Origin: Hyphodiscus hymeniophilus
Taxonomy: Eukaryota > Ascomycota > Leotiomycetes > Helotiales > Hyphodiscaceae
Reading direction: 5' to 3'
DNA: 64,000 nucleotides
NCBI GenBank assembly: GCA_016508695.1
Contig: VNKQ01000018.1
Coordinates: forward strand, 124,001-188,000
Shown here: in pieces, positions 36,001-49,130 of the stretch
Layout of the letters: each line of letters starts with the position of its first letter
Numbering within the stretch: position 1 is the stretch's first letter
Program-made: the position numbers and the translations under genes
Notes under the pieces: generated by a model
What the model was told of the DNA's origin: nothing
Databases searched by the model: none
The model's input: only the letters and a program-made list of their open reading frames with translations

Positions 36001-36687
36001 AACCGCGCAAGCTAAACGTCGTGCGCAGAAGAAAGAGCGTGCTCAGCGTAGAGATAGCATGGATATCGACCAAACCCCTACTACCCCAAAGATCTCTGCT
36101 CCAGCTGCAACTGACAAGATGGAAGTTGATGAGGACACCAGCAAAGACAAGGACGCTAAGGCAGACGATAAGAAGGAAAGCGAAGGCGAGAAAGAAGGTG
36201 CCACAGCCGCCGAAATCGCCAAGAAGAAGTTGGAGAAGGAGAAGGTCGGCTACGATATTGAGAACATGTCCCGGGTCCTCCCTGCTCAACTGAAGTTTAT
36301 CAATTTCCCAGCCGGCCGCTACAAGCCAGTGAAAAAGGTCAGTATATATCCCCGTCTTCAGTGTCTTTACTAACCGCCACATAGCCAACTGGTGGTGTTA
36401 TTCTACTTATCGACAGCGAGCCGGAAGCAGAGAAGGTCCTAATCGAAGAGAAATTGAAGAAAGCAACGGTCGAGAAGGCTGCGGCACCCACGACCTTGGA
36501 AGACATGCGCAACGAGTCCTTCAATCTACGCCGTCAAGCTGACGCGCAAGGGGAGGCATCCGGAGCTGGCGCCGCCGCTGCCGCAGGTGTCTTGACAGCT
36601 GTTGATGAGGATGAGGAAGGAGGGGAAGAGGCTGACGTTCCTCATGAGTTTGAGTACTTCTCGGACAACGAGGAGGACGATGCTTAG
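33043..36687 (+). CDS. RPN2: 26S proteasome regulatory subunit Rpn2 (PSMD1), apparent frame break
   Basis: Largest scaffold of the 19S base, which holds the Rpn13 ubiquitin receptor and contacts the lid (family knowledge). Exons are 33043-33182, 33262-34096, 34160-34313, 34360-36337 and 36385-36687. With one base added the product is 1136 residues. It starts MPGLTSASGVLGFLSDTEPE; the centre has PC repeats (GALGLGIAGMATGSEE, GMALIMYGRQEGADELIE, YGAAMALGISCAGTG); a charged Lys/Glu-rich insert and an acidic end (EYFSDNEEDDA) follow. In the middle of exon 4, at the G6 run 34793-34798, the frame shifts: the conserved IFSQGGALYAYGLIYANHG lies in a different frame from YLPRRTALGG before it. One extra G would restore a continuous protein. 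The intron 3 acceptor is a TAGCAG tandem pair. Confidence 0.95.
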
Positions 36688-39296
36688 ACGAGGGTCTGTT
36701 TGTGGAGATGAGGGCAAGCGGAGCAAAGTGAGAGAAGTGTAATTTTAGATTCATCTCGTGCCCGCCGATCATACGGCTTGAGCATGATTGTGCAGGTTAC
36801 GCATACAATGTATAACAGAGTCAGAAAGACCAATTGAGCGTATCCTTACGGACCTCTTGGTTAGTAATGCAGAAGCGACTTGCCCGATGTTGATTGCTCA
36901 AGGCCTAAATACAATACGCCGTCGATGTATCATTCGTGCTTACATCTGACCGAATCTGCCGGACAACAGTTCATACATAAATGAGGCCTGCCCAAATGTG
37001 AAACCCTCTTCATGCTTCTTCCATTGTTTTCCCATCGTGATGCTCAATATTGGACAGCTCAGATCCCGCAACCTACGATTTCGAGACTGAGGACCGCAGG
37101 ATGGAGGGCGATACATCGGATATATCTCTGGAAGCCCAATTTTAGATTACAGCCCCGCGATCCACTACTGTAACACAACGGAGCGACCCTTGGACGGGAT
37201 GCTTTAACGCGACTTGACGACGCCGGTGTATGCCGATTAGGTAGTCTTGACTCTATCCCTACCTCCTTTGTACCGTTTGTACCTGTGCGAGATCAGTCTC
37301 CATCTCGATTGGCAATGATGCTTCGGTGGCTGCTTGATTCGTTTGCGATTGTTCTGCTTCTCGGCTTTGCGCCATCTAATCCTTGGTGAGCGATGCGGCG
37401 GGGAGGGAGACCGAAGGAAAGGGGACTTGATAAAAGGGCCTGGATCTGGAGGCCATGGAATTTTCACTTGGCAAGTTGGAAGTCGCATCCAGGATCAATA
37501 TAGTGATTTGTGGATCATGGTTCGTGGTTCGTGGTTTGTTCTAAGGCCACGGCATGGTATCTCCAGGTTTCTCCACGACCGAGGACATGTACGATTCGAC
37601 TGGACGAAGAATTTAGGACGCCGCATCCCCCACCCTAACTACTGGGCCATCATCTGTCATGCTACTCGTAGCACACAAGCTACGCAGGCCTCTGCGCATG
37701 GTTATCTCGATCCAAGCTTCTCTCTGAATGTGGCTTGATAGAAGATGGTGTGGTAGCTTATCTGGAGACTCTGAGGATGAAGCTCCCGTTCTTATCAGTT
37801 GTACTGTACAGTACCCGTATCCTCACCGAGTCTAGATCCTCACGTGTCGATGGCCCATATTGGGTAGGTAAAATAGGTACCTACCTAGTGAGACGGCTGG
37901 GTCCGACCAGATCGAGAGGGAAGCGTTTAAGCGTCAGCCTTACCGAGGGAGGGGCTTCATGTGGACTTTTTATCCTGTTGTGGGAGGATAGGTGGAGATT
38001 TCGAGCCGAGAGCTGTGTTGCGTGACTCTGTGGAAGCTGTGGAGTGGAATGTTAGTGGGAGGTTTTGCGCTGCTTGATTCGCCATATGGAATGGATGAGA
38101 TGCAGTTCGAGACCAGCTCAGTCGACTTTGTTGGATGGCTTTACGCTTAAGAAAGTTGAGCTTCATACGTCGATGCGGATTTTCAACAATGGGAAGCTTT
38201 TCCATGATACGGTTAGAGCTTCACTGGGGACGAAGAGAAGGTTAAGTGAGACCATCTGCTGTGGAACAGTACACGGCAGGTGAGGGCTCTCTGTGCTCCC
38301 TCTAGTATCCTACGCAGTAATGATGTCGATTCGCATCTATGGGGGAATATTACACAGGCAGGAATGCTCCTCCTAGTAACCTGATATCTGCCAAAGCATC
38401 GGTAGATCAGGTGGATTACGATCTAGAACCGAGTCTGAAGCCGCCTGCGTATTTATTTACAAGAGACGATAGACTCAGGGGATGAATTGACTTGCATGAG
38501 CTGTTTGCTGTTCCAGAAGATCGGTCTATCTCACCAGACTCTTCTCGGGCCCCAGACTCAAGTTCTCCAAAATCCTCAAACCGTTCTTATGGTGCGCCGA
38601 CGCTCTCCTACACAAACAAACAAACAAACAAGGTAACCGTCGGCGACGTGGGGTTGACGGAACGGCCGAAGAATTGAGGGGTGACAGCTTGGGGTGGTGG
38701 TCAGCTTGGATAGATCTCCCTTCACCAATAATCACCACAACCCCTGAATTATCTCGCCTATGAACTCGCCTATGAGTGCGCAGATAGGGAATGTTTGTCA
38801 TGGTCTACATATTCTTCCAGCTCTATCACGATTACTACAGTACATATGGCATCGCAGCTACAGTAAGAAAGATGCTGGTCAGAATCCAGAGATGTTCCCG
38901 CCACCTGGTGCCGCGGGTTCAGAAATCTGGCATGGTGATAAGGCATCGTGCAACTATTCGCTCTCTGCAAGCTGGGATCGTTGATCGCTAACGATCTCAA
39001 CGCTATCGGGGATGGTGTATCTCTCATCCATCCACTTTTATGGCGTTGATGCTGCGAGGCGGAGAGTTCCTTCAGACAGGGGCAAGACCGCCGCTACGGG
39101 GCATTACATGCGACCATGCTCTTCCTTATCTGCTATCCAGATTCCAGATGGATCGTAGCCCGACGCTGACCTACGGTACTGATCAACGTATATCAGACCA
39201 CAGCCTCCCACAAAGGCTTTCAAAGTGAAAGGCGTTTCACCGTACATATCAACATATCAACTCTTCAATTGCCTGGCCAGCTGGGGCGTCGACATC
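36688..39296. other. Large intergenic region (2.6 kb) before the NCS1 transporter
   Basis: No supportable gene on either strand. A short (ACAA)n run lies at 38612-38630, and a palindrome-like GGTACC flanked by TAG/CTA near 37874. Several open frames of 60-135 codons lack domains and splice support. The length suggests a regulated promoter or an unseen non-coding transcript. Confidence 0.4.
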
Positions 39297-41224
39297 ATGC
39301 GGTATATCCCTACCACGCAGCAGTTGAAAGCCCGCACCACTACGGTGAAGGCATGGCAGCTCCCGAAGCAAAAGTCGGCGCTGGCTCCTGACCACGTTTG
39401 GACGAACGAGGATATGGATCCAGTCAAGATTGAGAATCAGACTTGGTCGCTCTGGACTTGGATGGCTTATTGGGCTACTGATACCATCAACTTGGGAACT
39501 TGGGAGACAGCCTCGTCTATCCTGGCCGTTGGTCTGTCGTGGCGGTTAGTGCTCACATCTCCTGGTCGTTCAGAATTGATGCTAATTCGAATTCCTGGAT
39601 AGTGAGGCCATTCCCATCATTGTTGTGGGCACAACTAGTGTCGCAATTCCTATGGTACTGAACGGTGCTATTGGTGCAAAACTCCACATTCCCTTCTCGG
39701 TGGCTATTCGGGCATCTTTCGGTTACTACCTCGCATACTTCTGCATCGTTTCTCGATGTGTTCTGGCTATGTTCTGGTATGTGAAATCTCTTTCATAAAA
39801 CATCGCCTATTGGTCTTGGCATTTTGATATCGACGAATCGCGAGACAATGCTACTGAAATCCTATCTGACTACCGCTGACCGCGATTTCTTACAGGCTTG
39901 GTATTCAGGGAGCAAATGGTGCCCAGTGTATCACCATCATGATCGAAGCTATCTGGCCCTCTTATGCCAATATACCTAATACTATTTCTCCATCTCAAGG
40001 AATTGATTCAAAAGGCATGATAAGGTTCGTTGACTGCTCTAAAGAAAACTCTTTACCAGCTCTAATGAAATCTCTAGCTATTTCCTCTTTTGGATTATCC
40101 AGTTACCTCTGCTTTTGATCCCACCTACCAAACTCCGGTACCTCTTTATCGTCAAGCTCATCGCTGCGCCCATTACAGCTATTGCCACCATGGCATGGTG
40201 TGTGCACAAGGCAGGTGGCTCTGGTGCGATATTCTCGCAGAAGGCTACTGTTTCTGGCTCCACAAAGGCTTACCTCTGGCTTTCCTGCATGTCGTCCGTC
40301 ACTGGTTCCTGGTCCACACTCGCCTGTAACATCCCTGATTTCTCGAGATATGCCCGTTCCTCCAGGGGTCAATTCATCCAGCTCCCATTCCTTCCTATAA
40401 TCTTCACGCTGTGTGCCGTCATTGGCATCGTTTCAACTTCTGCTACGGGAGTCCTCTGGGACAAGAAACTTCTCTGGAATCCTTTGGACATCATTGCGCA
40501 TTGGCTCGACAACGGTCATGGAGGACGAGCAGCAGCATTTTTTGCTGCTACATCATGGTATATTGCGCAAGTTGGTACCAATATTACAGCCAATTCAATC
40601 TCCGCCGCCAACGATCTCACTGTCCTGTTCCCCAGATATCTTAACATTAAGCGTGGTTGTGTGGTCGCTGCCGTAATTGGAGGATGGGTCATTGTCCCAT
40701 GGAAGATCCTCTCATCAGCAGAGACCTTCCTTGCTTTCATGGGTGGATACGCCGTTTTCCTCGCCCCCATCGCTGGTATATTGGCTGCGGATTACTGGCT
40801 TGTCAAGAAGCAGAACATCGACGTCCCCGCACTGTACAACCCAGATGGGAGATACAGATACTGGAACGGCATCAACTGGCGCGCTCTGATTTCGCTCTTG
40901 CTCTCAACAGCTCCAAACTTGCCAGGTCTCGGGTACTCCATCGGCCTTAATGCTGATGGTTCGGATTCCGTCAAGATCACGCAGGGTGCAAAGAATCTTT
41001 ATACTTTCGATTGGCTGTTCGGATTCACACTCTCTATCTTCGTTTATACAGCGCTTTCATGGATCTTCCCCGCTCACCAATCCTTGACGCCTGTGACGAT
41101 TTATGGTGATGTGGTGGACGAGGGTATGCACTCTTCTGATGCGGAGTCCACCGGCGGGAAGGCTGGTACCGTCGGGGGCTCGAAGGAGCTTTACAGCGAG
41201 AAGGATAATGAAATAGTTTCGTAG
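39297..41224 (+). CDS. NCS1-family nucleobase/allantoin-type transporter (Fur/Fcy-like)
   Basis: A proton-coupled importer of nucleobases or related compounds at the plasma membrane. Exons are 39297-39544, 39603-39776, 39896-40024 and 40078-41224, giving 565 residues. Intron 2 is unusually long here at 119 nt. The N-terminus has TWSLWTWMAYWATDTINLGT, matching the first transmembrane helix of NCS1 Fur proteins. GAIGAKLHIPFSVAIRASFG, NIPDFSRYAR and WYIAQVGTNITANSISAAND are further family blocks. About twelve hydrophobic segments are visible. Substrate (uracil, allantoin, uridine or another) cannot be decided from sequence. The start MRYIPTT at 39297 is the first ATG in the open frame. Confidence 0.88.
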
Positions 41225-41922
41225 ATATGGTATAGATGTTAGAAATGGTTGGCGTCAATGGACTGTGGACCGGCGCTCACCGAATTGAGCAGGTCAAATG
41301 GAATGCAAATACCCCACTGTCATTTATTAGACATACGATATATAACGAGATGATTATCTGATGCTCGCTTTATGCCTTTTTGACCTTCCCTCCACTGAGC
41401 GAGTCTTCCATTCTCGGTGCTACGAACGCATTTGTACTTTCTGGTTTTCGCCGAAACCGTCAATAATCATGCCAATGTGCTCCCACTCTTGGATGAGATG
41501 CCAGTCAAGCCTTTGGACCGACACAGGTACAGTACAGTATCTCTATACCTTTTTCTATTCCAATCGTGGATAAATTTATATCTGAGAAATACTCTACGTC
41601 GTATATTTGAAAGAATATCCGAAAGCTGCAAGTTGTAGACTCTTCTGGAAACTTCAAGTGGCTTGTGATTTTAGTATATATTCAAGCAGAAACTCGCAAT
41701 ACGGTGAGTGTTTGGGGCGGAAGGGGATCAGATCCGAGTCGTACAGTAAGTAAGTTTATTCCTACGTCTCCCACTTTACACAGGTCAACTCCTTTCCACC
41801 CCCACTTTAGGCATATCAGCATCGACTTGTGCTTCACCAACTTTCCTGATATAAATATTTTACGTATCACAATTGGCTCAAAGCACCTTCCACTCACTCC
41901 AAATCTCTAATAAGTCTATATC
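41225..41922. other. Intergenic, promoter of the flavocytochrome gene
   Basis: About 700 bp, A/T-rich, with no coding frame supported. Likely the 3' end of the transporter and the promoter of the next gene. Confidence 0.4.
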
Positions 41923-43555
41923 ATGGCTAAGAAACTCATTCATGCGGATGAAGGTACCGACATCGAAGTAACATCTTTCTCAGATCATGCTGACATGACA
42001 AACCAGTTGCCAAGCACACGACAGAAGATAGCTGCTGGGTGGTTCTATATGGCGACGTCTATGATGCAACGTCCTTCCTCGATCAGCATCCAGGTGGAGT
42101 CCAAAGCATCCTCCGACTCTCCGGCCGCGATGCAACGGAGGAATTCGATCCCATCCACCCTCCAGGGACACTGGAGGAGAACAACTTCAAGCCTCTAGGC
42201 CAGCTCGCTCCTTCTCCTGGTTCCCTCGCCTCAACGTCCGTTTCTTCAAAGGCAAGCAGCAAGGAGCCTGAAGTCTCCATGCTATCTCTCCTCAATTTAG
42301 ATGAGATCGAAACTCGCGCAACCCAACGCATGCCGAAGAAAGCATGGGCGTATTTCTACTCTGCAGGCGACGACTTAATAACCAAGAATGCCAATAACAG
42401 AGTCTATAAATCCATCCTTCTTCGCCCACGGATCTTCAGGGACGTAGAGAAATGCTCAACGTCCACCACCGTCCTAGGACAGAAACTCGGTACACCCTTA
42501 TACGTTTCCCCCGCCGCCATGGCGCGTCTAGGCCATAGCGCAGGCGAGGCTGGAATCGCAAAGGGAATCTCGAGGTTTGGGGCCATGCAGCTGATCTCAA
42601 ATTACGCCTCTATGACCCCGGAGCAGATCACTGCAGATGCGCCGGAGGGACAGGTGTTTGGATGGCAGCTGTATGTACAACGAGATCGCTCGAAAAGCGA
42701 GAAGCAGCTAAAGAGGATCAACGAGATGAAGGACAAGATCAAGTGTGTGGTCTTGACAGTCGATTCCCCCGTCCTGGGAAAGAGAGAACACGACCTGAGA
42801 GTCAGTAATATCGTCGGTATGCCGGCGCCCACGACTCCTACTGGCAGAGCTGCCCCGCGCAGAGCACCGACTGGTCTTCCGACCTCCGTGGTGAGCGCGA
42901 ATCTAAGATGGAAAGAGACGCTGGCGTGGCTTGGGTCATTCACGGACTTGCCAATCGTGCTGAAGGGGATCCAGACGTACGAGGACGCTTACCTGACGAG
43001 CCAGTTCCCGCAGGTTAAGGCGATCATCCTGAGCAACCACGGAGGCAGGAGTCTCGACACGGCGCTCACTTCCGTGCATACCCTGCTGGAGATCCGCAAA
43101 TTCTGTCCGGGAGTCTTCGAGCGTGTCGAGGTTTGGGTGGATGGTGGGATTAAGAGAGGGACGGATGTCGTGAAAGCGCTGTGTCTGGGTGCGAGAGCGG
43201 TGGGTGTTGGGAGAGCGGCGCTGTATGGCTTAGGCGCAGGCGGGGTTGAGGGGGTGGAGAGGACTTTTGAGAGTGAGTTGTCTCTCAACTCAGACCTTAC
43301 AAAATAGGAGTATCGTGGTATTACCGTATTAACGCCAACAGTTCTTCAAGCGGAGATCAAGACGTGCATGAGACTTCTCGGTGTGCAGACGATCGAAGAG
43401 CTAGGGCCTCAATATGTAAGCTTGATTCATCCTCTGAAGCCTAGATGTACAAAACTGACGTGTTGCAGATCAACTCTCGCGTGGTGGAACGGGATATCTT
43501 TGATGGGAGCTCCGAGATAGAAGGTTTGGATCTGTGGATGAAGTCTAATCTGTAG
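41923..43555 (+). CDS. Flavocytochrome b2-like L-lactate/2-hydroxyacid dehydrogenase
   Basis: Oxidises L-lactate or a related 2-hydroxyacid with FMN and passes electrons to its own cytochrome b5 domain. Exons are 41923-41953, 42007-43272, 43342-43415 and 43469-43555, giving 485 residues. The first exon is 31 nt. The b5 domain (about residues 1-80) has CWVVLYGDVYDATSFLDQHP with the axial His in HPGG and the second in DPIHPPG. The FMN domain has WAYFYSAGDD, TPLYVSPAAMARLG, GWQLYV, VLKGIQTYEDAYL (catalytic Lys), SNHGGRSLDTA (catalytic His and Arg) and VWVDGGIKRGTDVVKALCLG. Unlike yeast Cyb2 it lacks a mitochondrial presequence, so it is probably cytosolic. Neighbours are transporters, so carbon or nitrogen scavenging is likely. 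Confidence 0.9.
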
Positions 43556-43967
43556 ATATTCTAGGTCAAGTATGTCGTAGATACTGCCAGCAATGCATAT
43601 AACTACTTTCCATTCAAGGTCTCTTAGTCAAGTTCTCTAACCAGGAATTTTCATATTCTTGCGGGTTTATCGTAATGGATATCATCATGTCGCGATGGAA
43701 CGCAACAAATGCGAGCCGGGCTAACTGGTTGAACTGATGGACTCCGAATTCTACTCGACTTCTTCGTGAAGATATCTAGCACTTACACTAGGTGTCTGTG
43801 GAGAAGCTTGAGTCTGTGGGTGACGGCAGTGATTTCAACGAGAGTGGTTACATTATCGACCAAGATACATAGCTACCATATCATTCTTCCCCATGCATGT
43901 ATGCAGAATCTCCATCATCCCAACACACCTCCTGTTTCGTCTCCAACCGAAGCTCCAGAAGAGCATA
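43556..43967. other. Intergenic between convergent genes
   Basis: About 410 bp with no coding feature; it holds the 3' ends of the dehydrogenase and the sugar transporter. Confidence 0.4.
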
Positions 43968-45923
43968 TTACTCAAGATGAGCTTCCTTCTCGGTGATTTC
44001 CTCTCTCTTCTCCTCCGGTGTCAACCTCCCATCCCCGCCGGTGCCAGCACCGCGCAGGATGGTCTCGAGGCCAATCTCCTTGTTGATCTCCTCCATGCGT
44101 TCAAAGTCTGCCTGCGCAGTGCCCTCGGAGCCGAAGATCACGTCCATCTCCTCGAGGGTGAGACGCTTGGTCTCAGGGACGAAGAACCAGACGAAGCCGG
44201 CGCCCATGAAGGTTAGGATGCCGAAGACGAGATACGTGCCGTAGGAAATGCCCGAGATCATGTCGGGGGTTACCTGGGAAGCGTGTCAGATTGGTTGTAC
44301 TTTCCGTCACATGAAAAGGGGGAGGAAGCGGGAATCGAGTGAGATGGAGAGACCAGCTTACCTGTCCAACGATGAAATTATTCATCCAGTTACTTGACGC
44401 TCCTAATGCGATCCCATATGGACGGTTGCTCAATGGCCAGATCTCAGCCACGATGATCCATGCACAGGGTCCCCATGAATATCCGAAATGGAAGACGAAG
44501 AGCCAGACCATTGCGACAGCTGCCCATCCAGCACCTTTGTGGGTCTGCCACCGCCCATCGTTCTTGGCGATGATAACCGCAATGATGATATGGCAGACTG
44601 CCATGCCGACCGCGCCGATTGTTAGAACGGGCTTGCGTCCGAGTTTGTCGATGTAAAGAACTGAAGGGATCGTTGCGAGGAACATTACGATTCCCACAAC
44701 ACCCGTGGCAAGAAGAGAAACGGTGTTGCTTGTTAGGCCAAGGGAGCTGAAGATGGTGGGAGCATAGTACAGAATAGCATTTATACCAGTCCATTGCTGG
44801 AAGAACATGGTAACGGTAGCAACGACCACACGTCTGAACATGGCTTTGGTGCGGAATAAGGAGCCAATTGCAACGAACTGTAACTTGAATGTGTTCCAGG
44901 CGGTAAGCTCGCGGAGGTGAGGCCAATGCTCTGCCACTGTGCGTTTTTCGAAGAGAGACTGCGCCTTGATTTCCAGGAACTCAAGCTCGACCAGTTCGTG
45001 GTCCTGAGGAAGCCCACGGAGTGTCGCCAGGACCTTTCGAGCTTCAGCCTCACGGTTGTGATGGACGAGCCACCTAGGCGAGAAGGGCATGAAAAGGATA
45101 CCAGCAAACAGGACAACCGCAGGGAATAGTTGCAAGCAAATTGGTGTGAGCCAGGCCGCTTCACTTTGTCCAGCCCCAGTCCCTCCTATGTAGTTGGTTC
45201 CATAATCGATCCAAAATGAGACCATAATACCAAAGCAGATAGCAAGCTGCTGAAGGGCGATCAGGGAACCACGCACTTCTGGAGGAGCGACCTCGGCGTT
45301 GTACATTGGGACGATCATGGAGAGGGAACCGACACCCATTCCGCTAGAAATTGTTAGTACAGATCTAAAAGGGATATATGGTGTATGTACGTGATGAAAC
45401 GACCACCAAGAATTGCGTTATGTCCAGCCCTTTGAGATATTAGCTAAGTTTGTAGAACCCATCGTGAATACTTACGAGATAGCAGTCGACTGAATGACAA
45501 CACCCAGGATGAACACCCCAGTTGCGATGAGGATACCGTATTTCCTAGATGCTGCCTCGGCCATGAAGCCAGAAAGCATGGTCCCGAACCATGCGCCAAG
45601 TTCGAGGATGGATGTCAACCAACCCTTGCGAGACTGATCTTGAGGTCTGTTGCTATCATAGTCTCCCATATGAGCTTGGAAAGATGGCATAGTGAGAACG
45701 CCACTAAAGACTCCTTGATTGTACCCTTGGACATGTTAGTTTTCTGTCCACTGCGCAGTTCAGAATACACACCATAGAGCAAGCCGCCAATACAAGCAAA
45801 CATGGCAATGCTGAACACTCTGAAATTCTTCACCAATGCTGCAGGGCCACTCTTGCCCATGAGGTTTTGGCGTCTGAGTAGAGCAGCATCATAGATGCCG
45901 GGAGTTGCATTAGTTGCGACCAT
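43968..45923 (-). CDS. MFS sugar transporter (hexose-type)
   Basis: A 12-transmembrane sugar/proton symporter or facilitator of about 575 residues. Exons on the minus strand are 45923-45773, 45725-45476, 45429-45391 (39 nt), 45343-44362 and 44273-43968. The hallmarks are GGLLYGYNQGVFSGVLTMPS in helix 1, the central FSPRWL after helix 6, QQWTGINAILYYAPTIF in helix 7, the DKLGRKP loop after helix 8, and the terminal VPETKRLTLEEMDVIFG. The start MVATNATPG at 45923 follows an in-frame Met at 45980 that adds an unlikely extension. The C-terminal 50 residues are charged and cytosolic. Substrate is unknown; hexoses are the default for this branch. Confidence 0.92.
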
Positions 45924-48900
45924 CTTGGTGGCTATGAATTTCTGATGCGAAAGACAGTACTGCGCACAAACAAGCACCAAAGTATGTGAGAATAAGGTTT
46001 TCAGACAGATTCAGCAGATCCCCATTGTGCGGATATCACTGAATATATGAGTCCTACATGGAATCTCCACAGAGCACTGTGGTCAGGAATGCTCCGGATA
46101 AAAACAACCGGTTAAAATGATGGACGTCAAAATAAGTGTCACAGCAGGTTGGATATATCCATTATGACCATCAATACAAGGGCATTCTTTTTGCAGTGGT
46201 TGGACTCCAGCGCACTTGTCGGAGACTCCACCATCCATCACCCCACTAATGCGCCGCATTCTGGATAAAAGGGAGGATGCGGCACTTGACAGGCTCAACA
46301 CAATAAGCCCGAGTATGGGTAAACGGGGGGATGTGCAAAGCTTGTTTCCGTTTAAATCTCATTTCTCCGCATGGGCAAAGTCTGGGGTGCGGGCATTCAG
46401 GCTAAATAGAAGCAAACAGGTTCTCGCGGGGTGGTGTCACGGTTGTGCTTTTACCAGCATGACTCGCATGTTTGTTGTTGTGAAGTTTGTCGCTGACAGG
46501 CGCGGATATGGCTGTCATCGAGAGACTGCATGCTCAGGACTGAAGTTGAAAGCGTTGTTGGTGGTGGTCGAAGCTGAAGCAAGGGAGGGATACTCGTACC
46601 AGGAAAACGATCTAAGGTAGCCTGTTTGGAATACCAGCAGCCGAAAGGGTATGACCTACCTACTTCCATTGCAAACTCGCACTTACGTCTACTACATTTC
46701 CCTTTGCAATGGGCCATCATCTCTCCTCTACCTGGTAAATGGGTAATTTTCGAAGGCATTTACCCCAGCACAATATTATCTACTAGACCTACTCATAATG
46801 TCGCTGAGAGTCTTTACTGTCCTCAATTTACTGATGTCTGATTCAATGTCTGGGTTGTTTCGGTACATGTCTTGGGTTTGCCCATTCGACAATCCCGATA
46901 CTCATATCTATTACCAATTTAACCAACTACTATCATCAAACTTTATTTCAGCTTTCACTGATCCAATTCGAGCCTCACGTCAACAGGACACGTTGAATTT
47001 TGGCTTGTAGGAATTGAGGGCGCGAGTTGGTAGCCTTTGGAATACACTTCTCAATGCTTGTATTGCTGTTATTTCTTTCCAATTTTGTATTTCATCTTTC
47101 ACTGTTTTCATTACTCCACGTTCTCAATCATCGTTTTAGCCGGCCGACCGGCATGGTTTTTTATTATCCGCGGCTGGTACTTGTCTTGGAATCGTTTAAA
47201 GTTCTCTTGTGCCAAGCTATTACGTTGTTCATGAGAGAGAAATGTGCCATCTCAAAGGAATGGCTAAAGTTTCAGAGGCTAGTTCCAATTCCTCTTTATC
47301 AAAGCAAAGTGGCTCAATAAATGGAGATTTGCATCGCTCAGGTGATTTACTCACGCAAGTGTCAGTCTAAACCAAGGTTTTCTTTGGCTGCGCATCAATA
47401 CTCGTCAGTTCTGATCCAAAATTTGCAGAACATTGAGAACATTGGAATTCTTCAGAAGTATTATTTCTTTGAGCACAGCTCTCCTAGCCATTTGACCGCA
47501 GCAAGGAACCGGTGAGACCCTTTTGACACCACAGCCTCACAACGAGATTTGCCGTCTACTAGAGAAGCAGCTAGTCCAATTGTCCGGAGCCGCTGAGGCA
47601 TGTTGTGGATCTACTATGAGTTGGATGAAGAAATTAATGAATGGTTTGAAGGCGCAAGACATTGGCATCATCTTCTGTTAGGAAGTCTTGACACAAAAGA
47701 CTTTTACTTAATCATAATATTGATAAATTCGCTGAGTGAGGGTTTCATGCTAATGAGTAGTGAAATATATCGCTAATGTGCAAAGGATGAAGAAAAAAAA
47801 GAGTTTACATAGATTTCGAAAAGTCGTCATAACAATAGAGGTTTCAAAACGCATTCAAAGCACAGACAATACACGTTAAAACGACCCACCTGATCTTTTC
47901 AGTCTTGGGTCTTCCCCTTAACGCTCTCACTGCCAAACAGTCTACTCCTCTTCGCAGTAGTTTCAGGAAAGCTGGGCCATTGCATACCGTTATCAACAGG
48001 CGCGTGTATGCTCATCACGTGGCAGGTATCTTTGGCTGACCACATCACGTGCGCGGGAAGAAGGCTATACAAACCTGAAACCCCAACAACCCTCTATCTT
48101 ACTTATCCTTTCTGCAGATGTTCAAATCTTCTATCTATACTATTTTTTATGCATGACTTAAAATACTTGACGCGCGTGTTCTAAATCGGCTCCATGCGAC
48201 CATTCAACCAATCACCACCCAGCAAATCGCCCAGAGATATATTTCTAGAGGTGACCTTCTTCCGTCTATGTAAACAGAATAGAATTGTGCAGTGCAGTGC
48301 AGCACACAGTAATATACAACAAGGCCGAAGTAAGCAGCACACGACCAGTCTACCCTACCGTACATACCACATTATACCCCTCCCAGGTCACCTATTTTTG
48401 ACCACGGGGTAGCCCAGCGCCTCTTCCGTCCGATCGATTTTACCGCCCGCCAAGAATGTACGAGTAAGCGCCGACAACCTCCTCCTCCCCACCACATCCC
48501 CACCCCCTTCAGAGACCTCATCTCAGACAACCGCCGTACTGGCTCTTCTCAGCCAATACCAAGCTCTCGATTTCTTCAGACGCATCGCCGTCGAGACTCG
48601 TACCTAGATGCGCGCCAAAGGGTCCGCGACTGGTCCGTTTCATGCTGTCCTCTTGTCTCTGCAAAGGGAGGCCAGGCAAGTATCCTGGCTGGCCCGAAGG
48701 TCGATGAACTACAGTTACACAGTCTAAAAGCAGATCAAGACTCGTTTCAGCAGCTGATCCTGCTCTGTTTGGGATGCTGCATTTGACTTCCGCTCAACGT
48801 GGGCGTCTGGCGTCAATACTGAAGGCTATAAACATCCTTTGTTGCCGCCCCCATCGTCATTTTCGCTTTCCAAGTAGGATTGTATAAAGATTCGTGGCTC

Positions 48901-49130
48901 CCAGTACTCTTTCATCCCGACCCTCGCTTCCCTCATAGCTGCTATCTTCATTCACTCTACATTTCGTTTTCGTCTTACCTGGCAATATATCCCAATGCGA
49001 GTTTTCCTATCGTCAACTTTCATCATCTCTTTCAACGTTCGTTCGGGATTCCTCTTTCGTTGGTCAAGCCCTCCAGGCGAGGCATCTAATTCTAATCCAC
49101 CCATTGCACGCCACTTGGTCTAGTCAGACA
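45924..49130. other. Large intergenic region (3.2 kb)
   Basis: The longest gene-free stretch of the window, between the divergent sugar transporter and Myb-like gene. It has no supported coding frame, though several 60-130 codon frames exist. A short GTGCAGTGCAGTGCAG repeat is near 48286-48302. From about 48060 the plus strand becomes C/T-rich, as in a long transcript leader. Such long upstream regions are common before fungal regulators. Confidence 0.4.

Noticed and set aside
37860..37890. GGTACCTACC palindrome-like sequence considered as a transposon end
   Set aside because: No terminal repeat partner, target duplication or transposase frame nearby.
46451..46759. Minus-strand 102-codon Cys-containing frame considered as a small secreted protein
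   Set aside because: It has no signal peptide and the Cys spacing is irregular.
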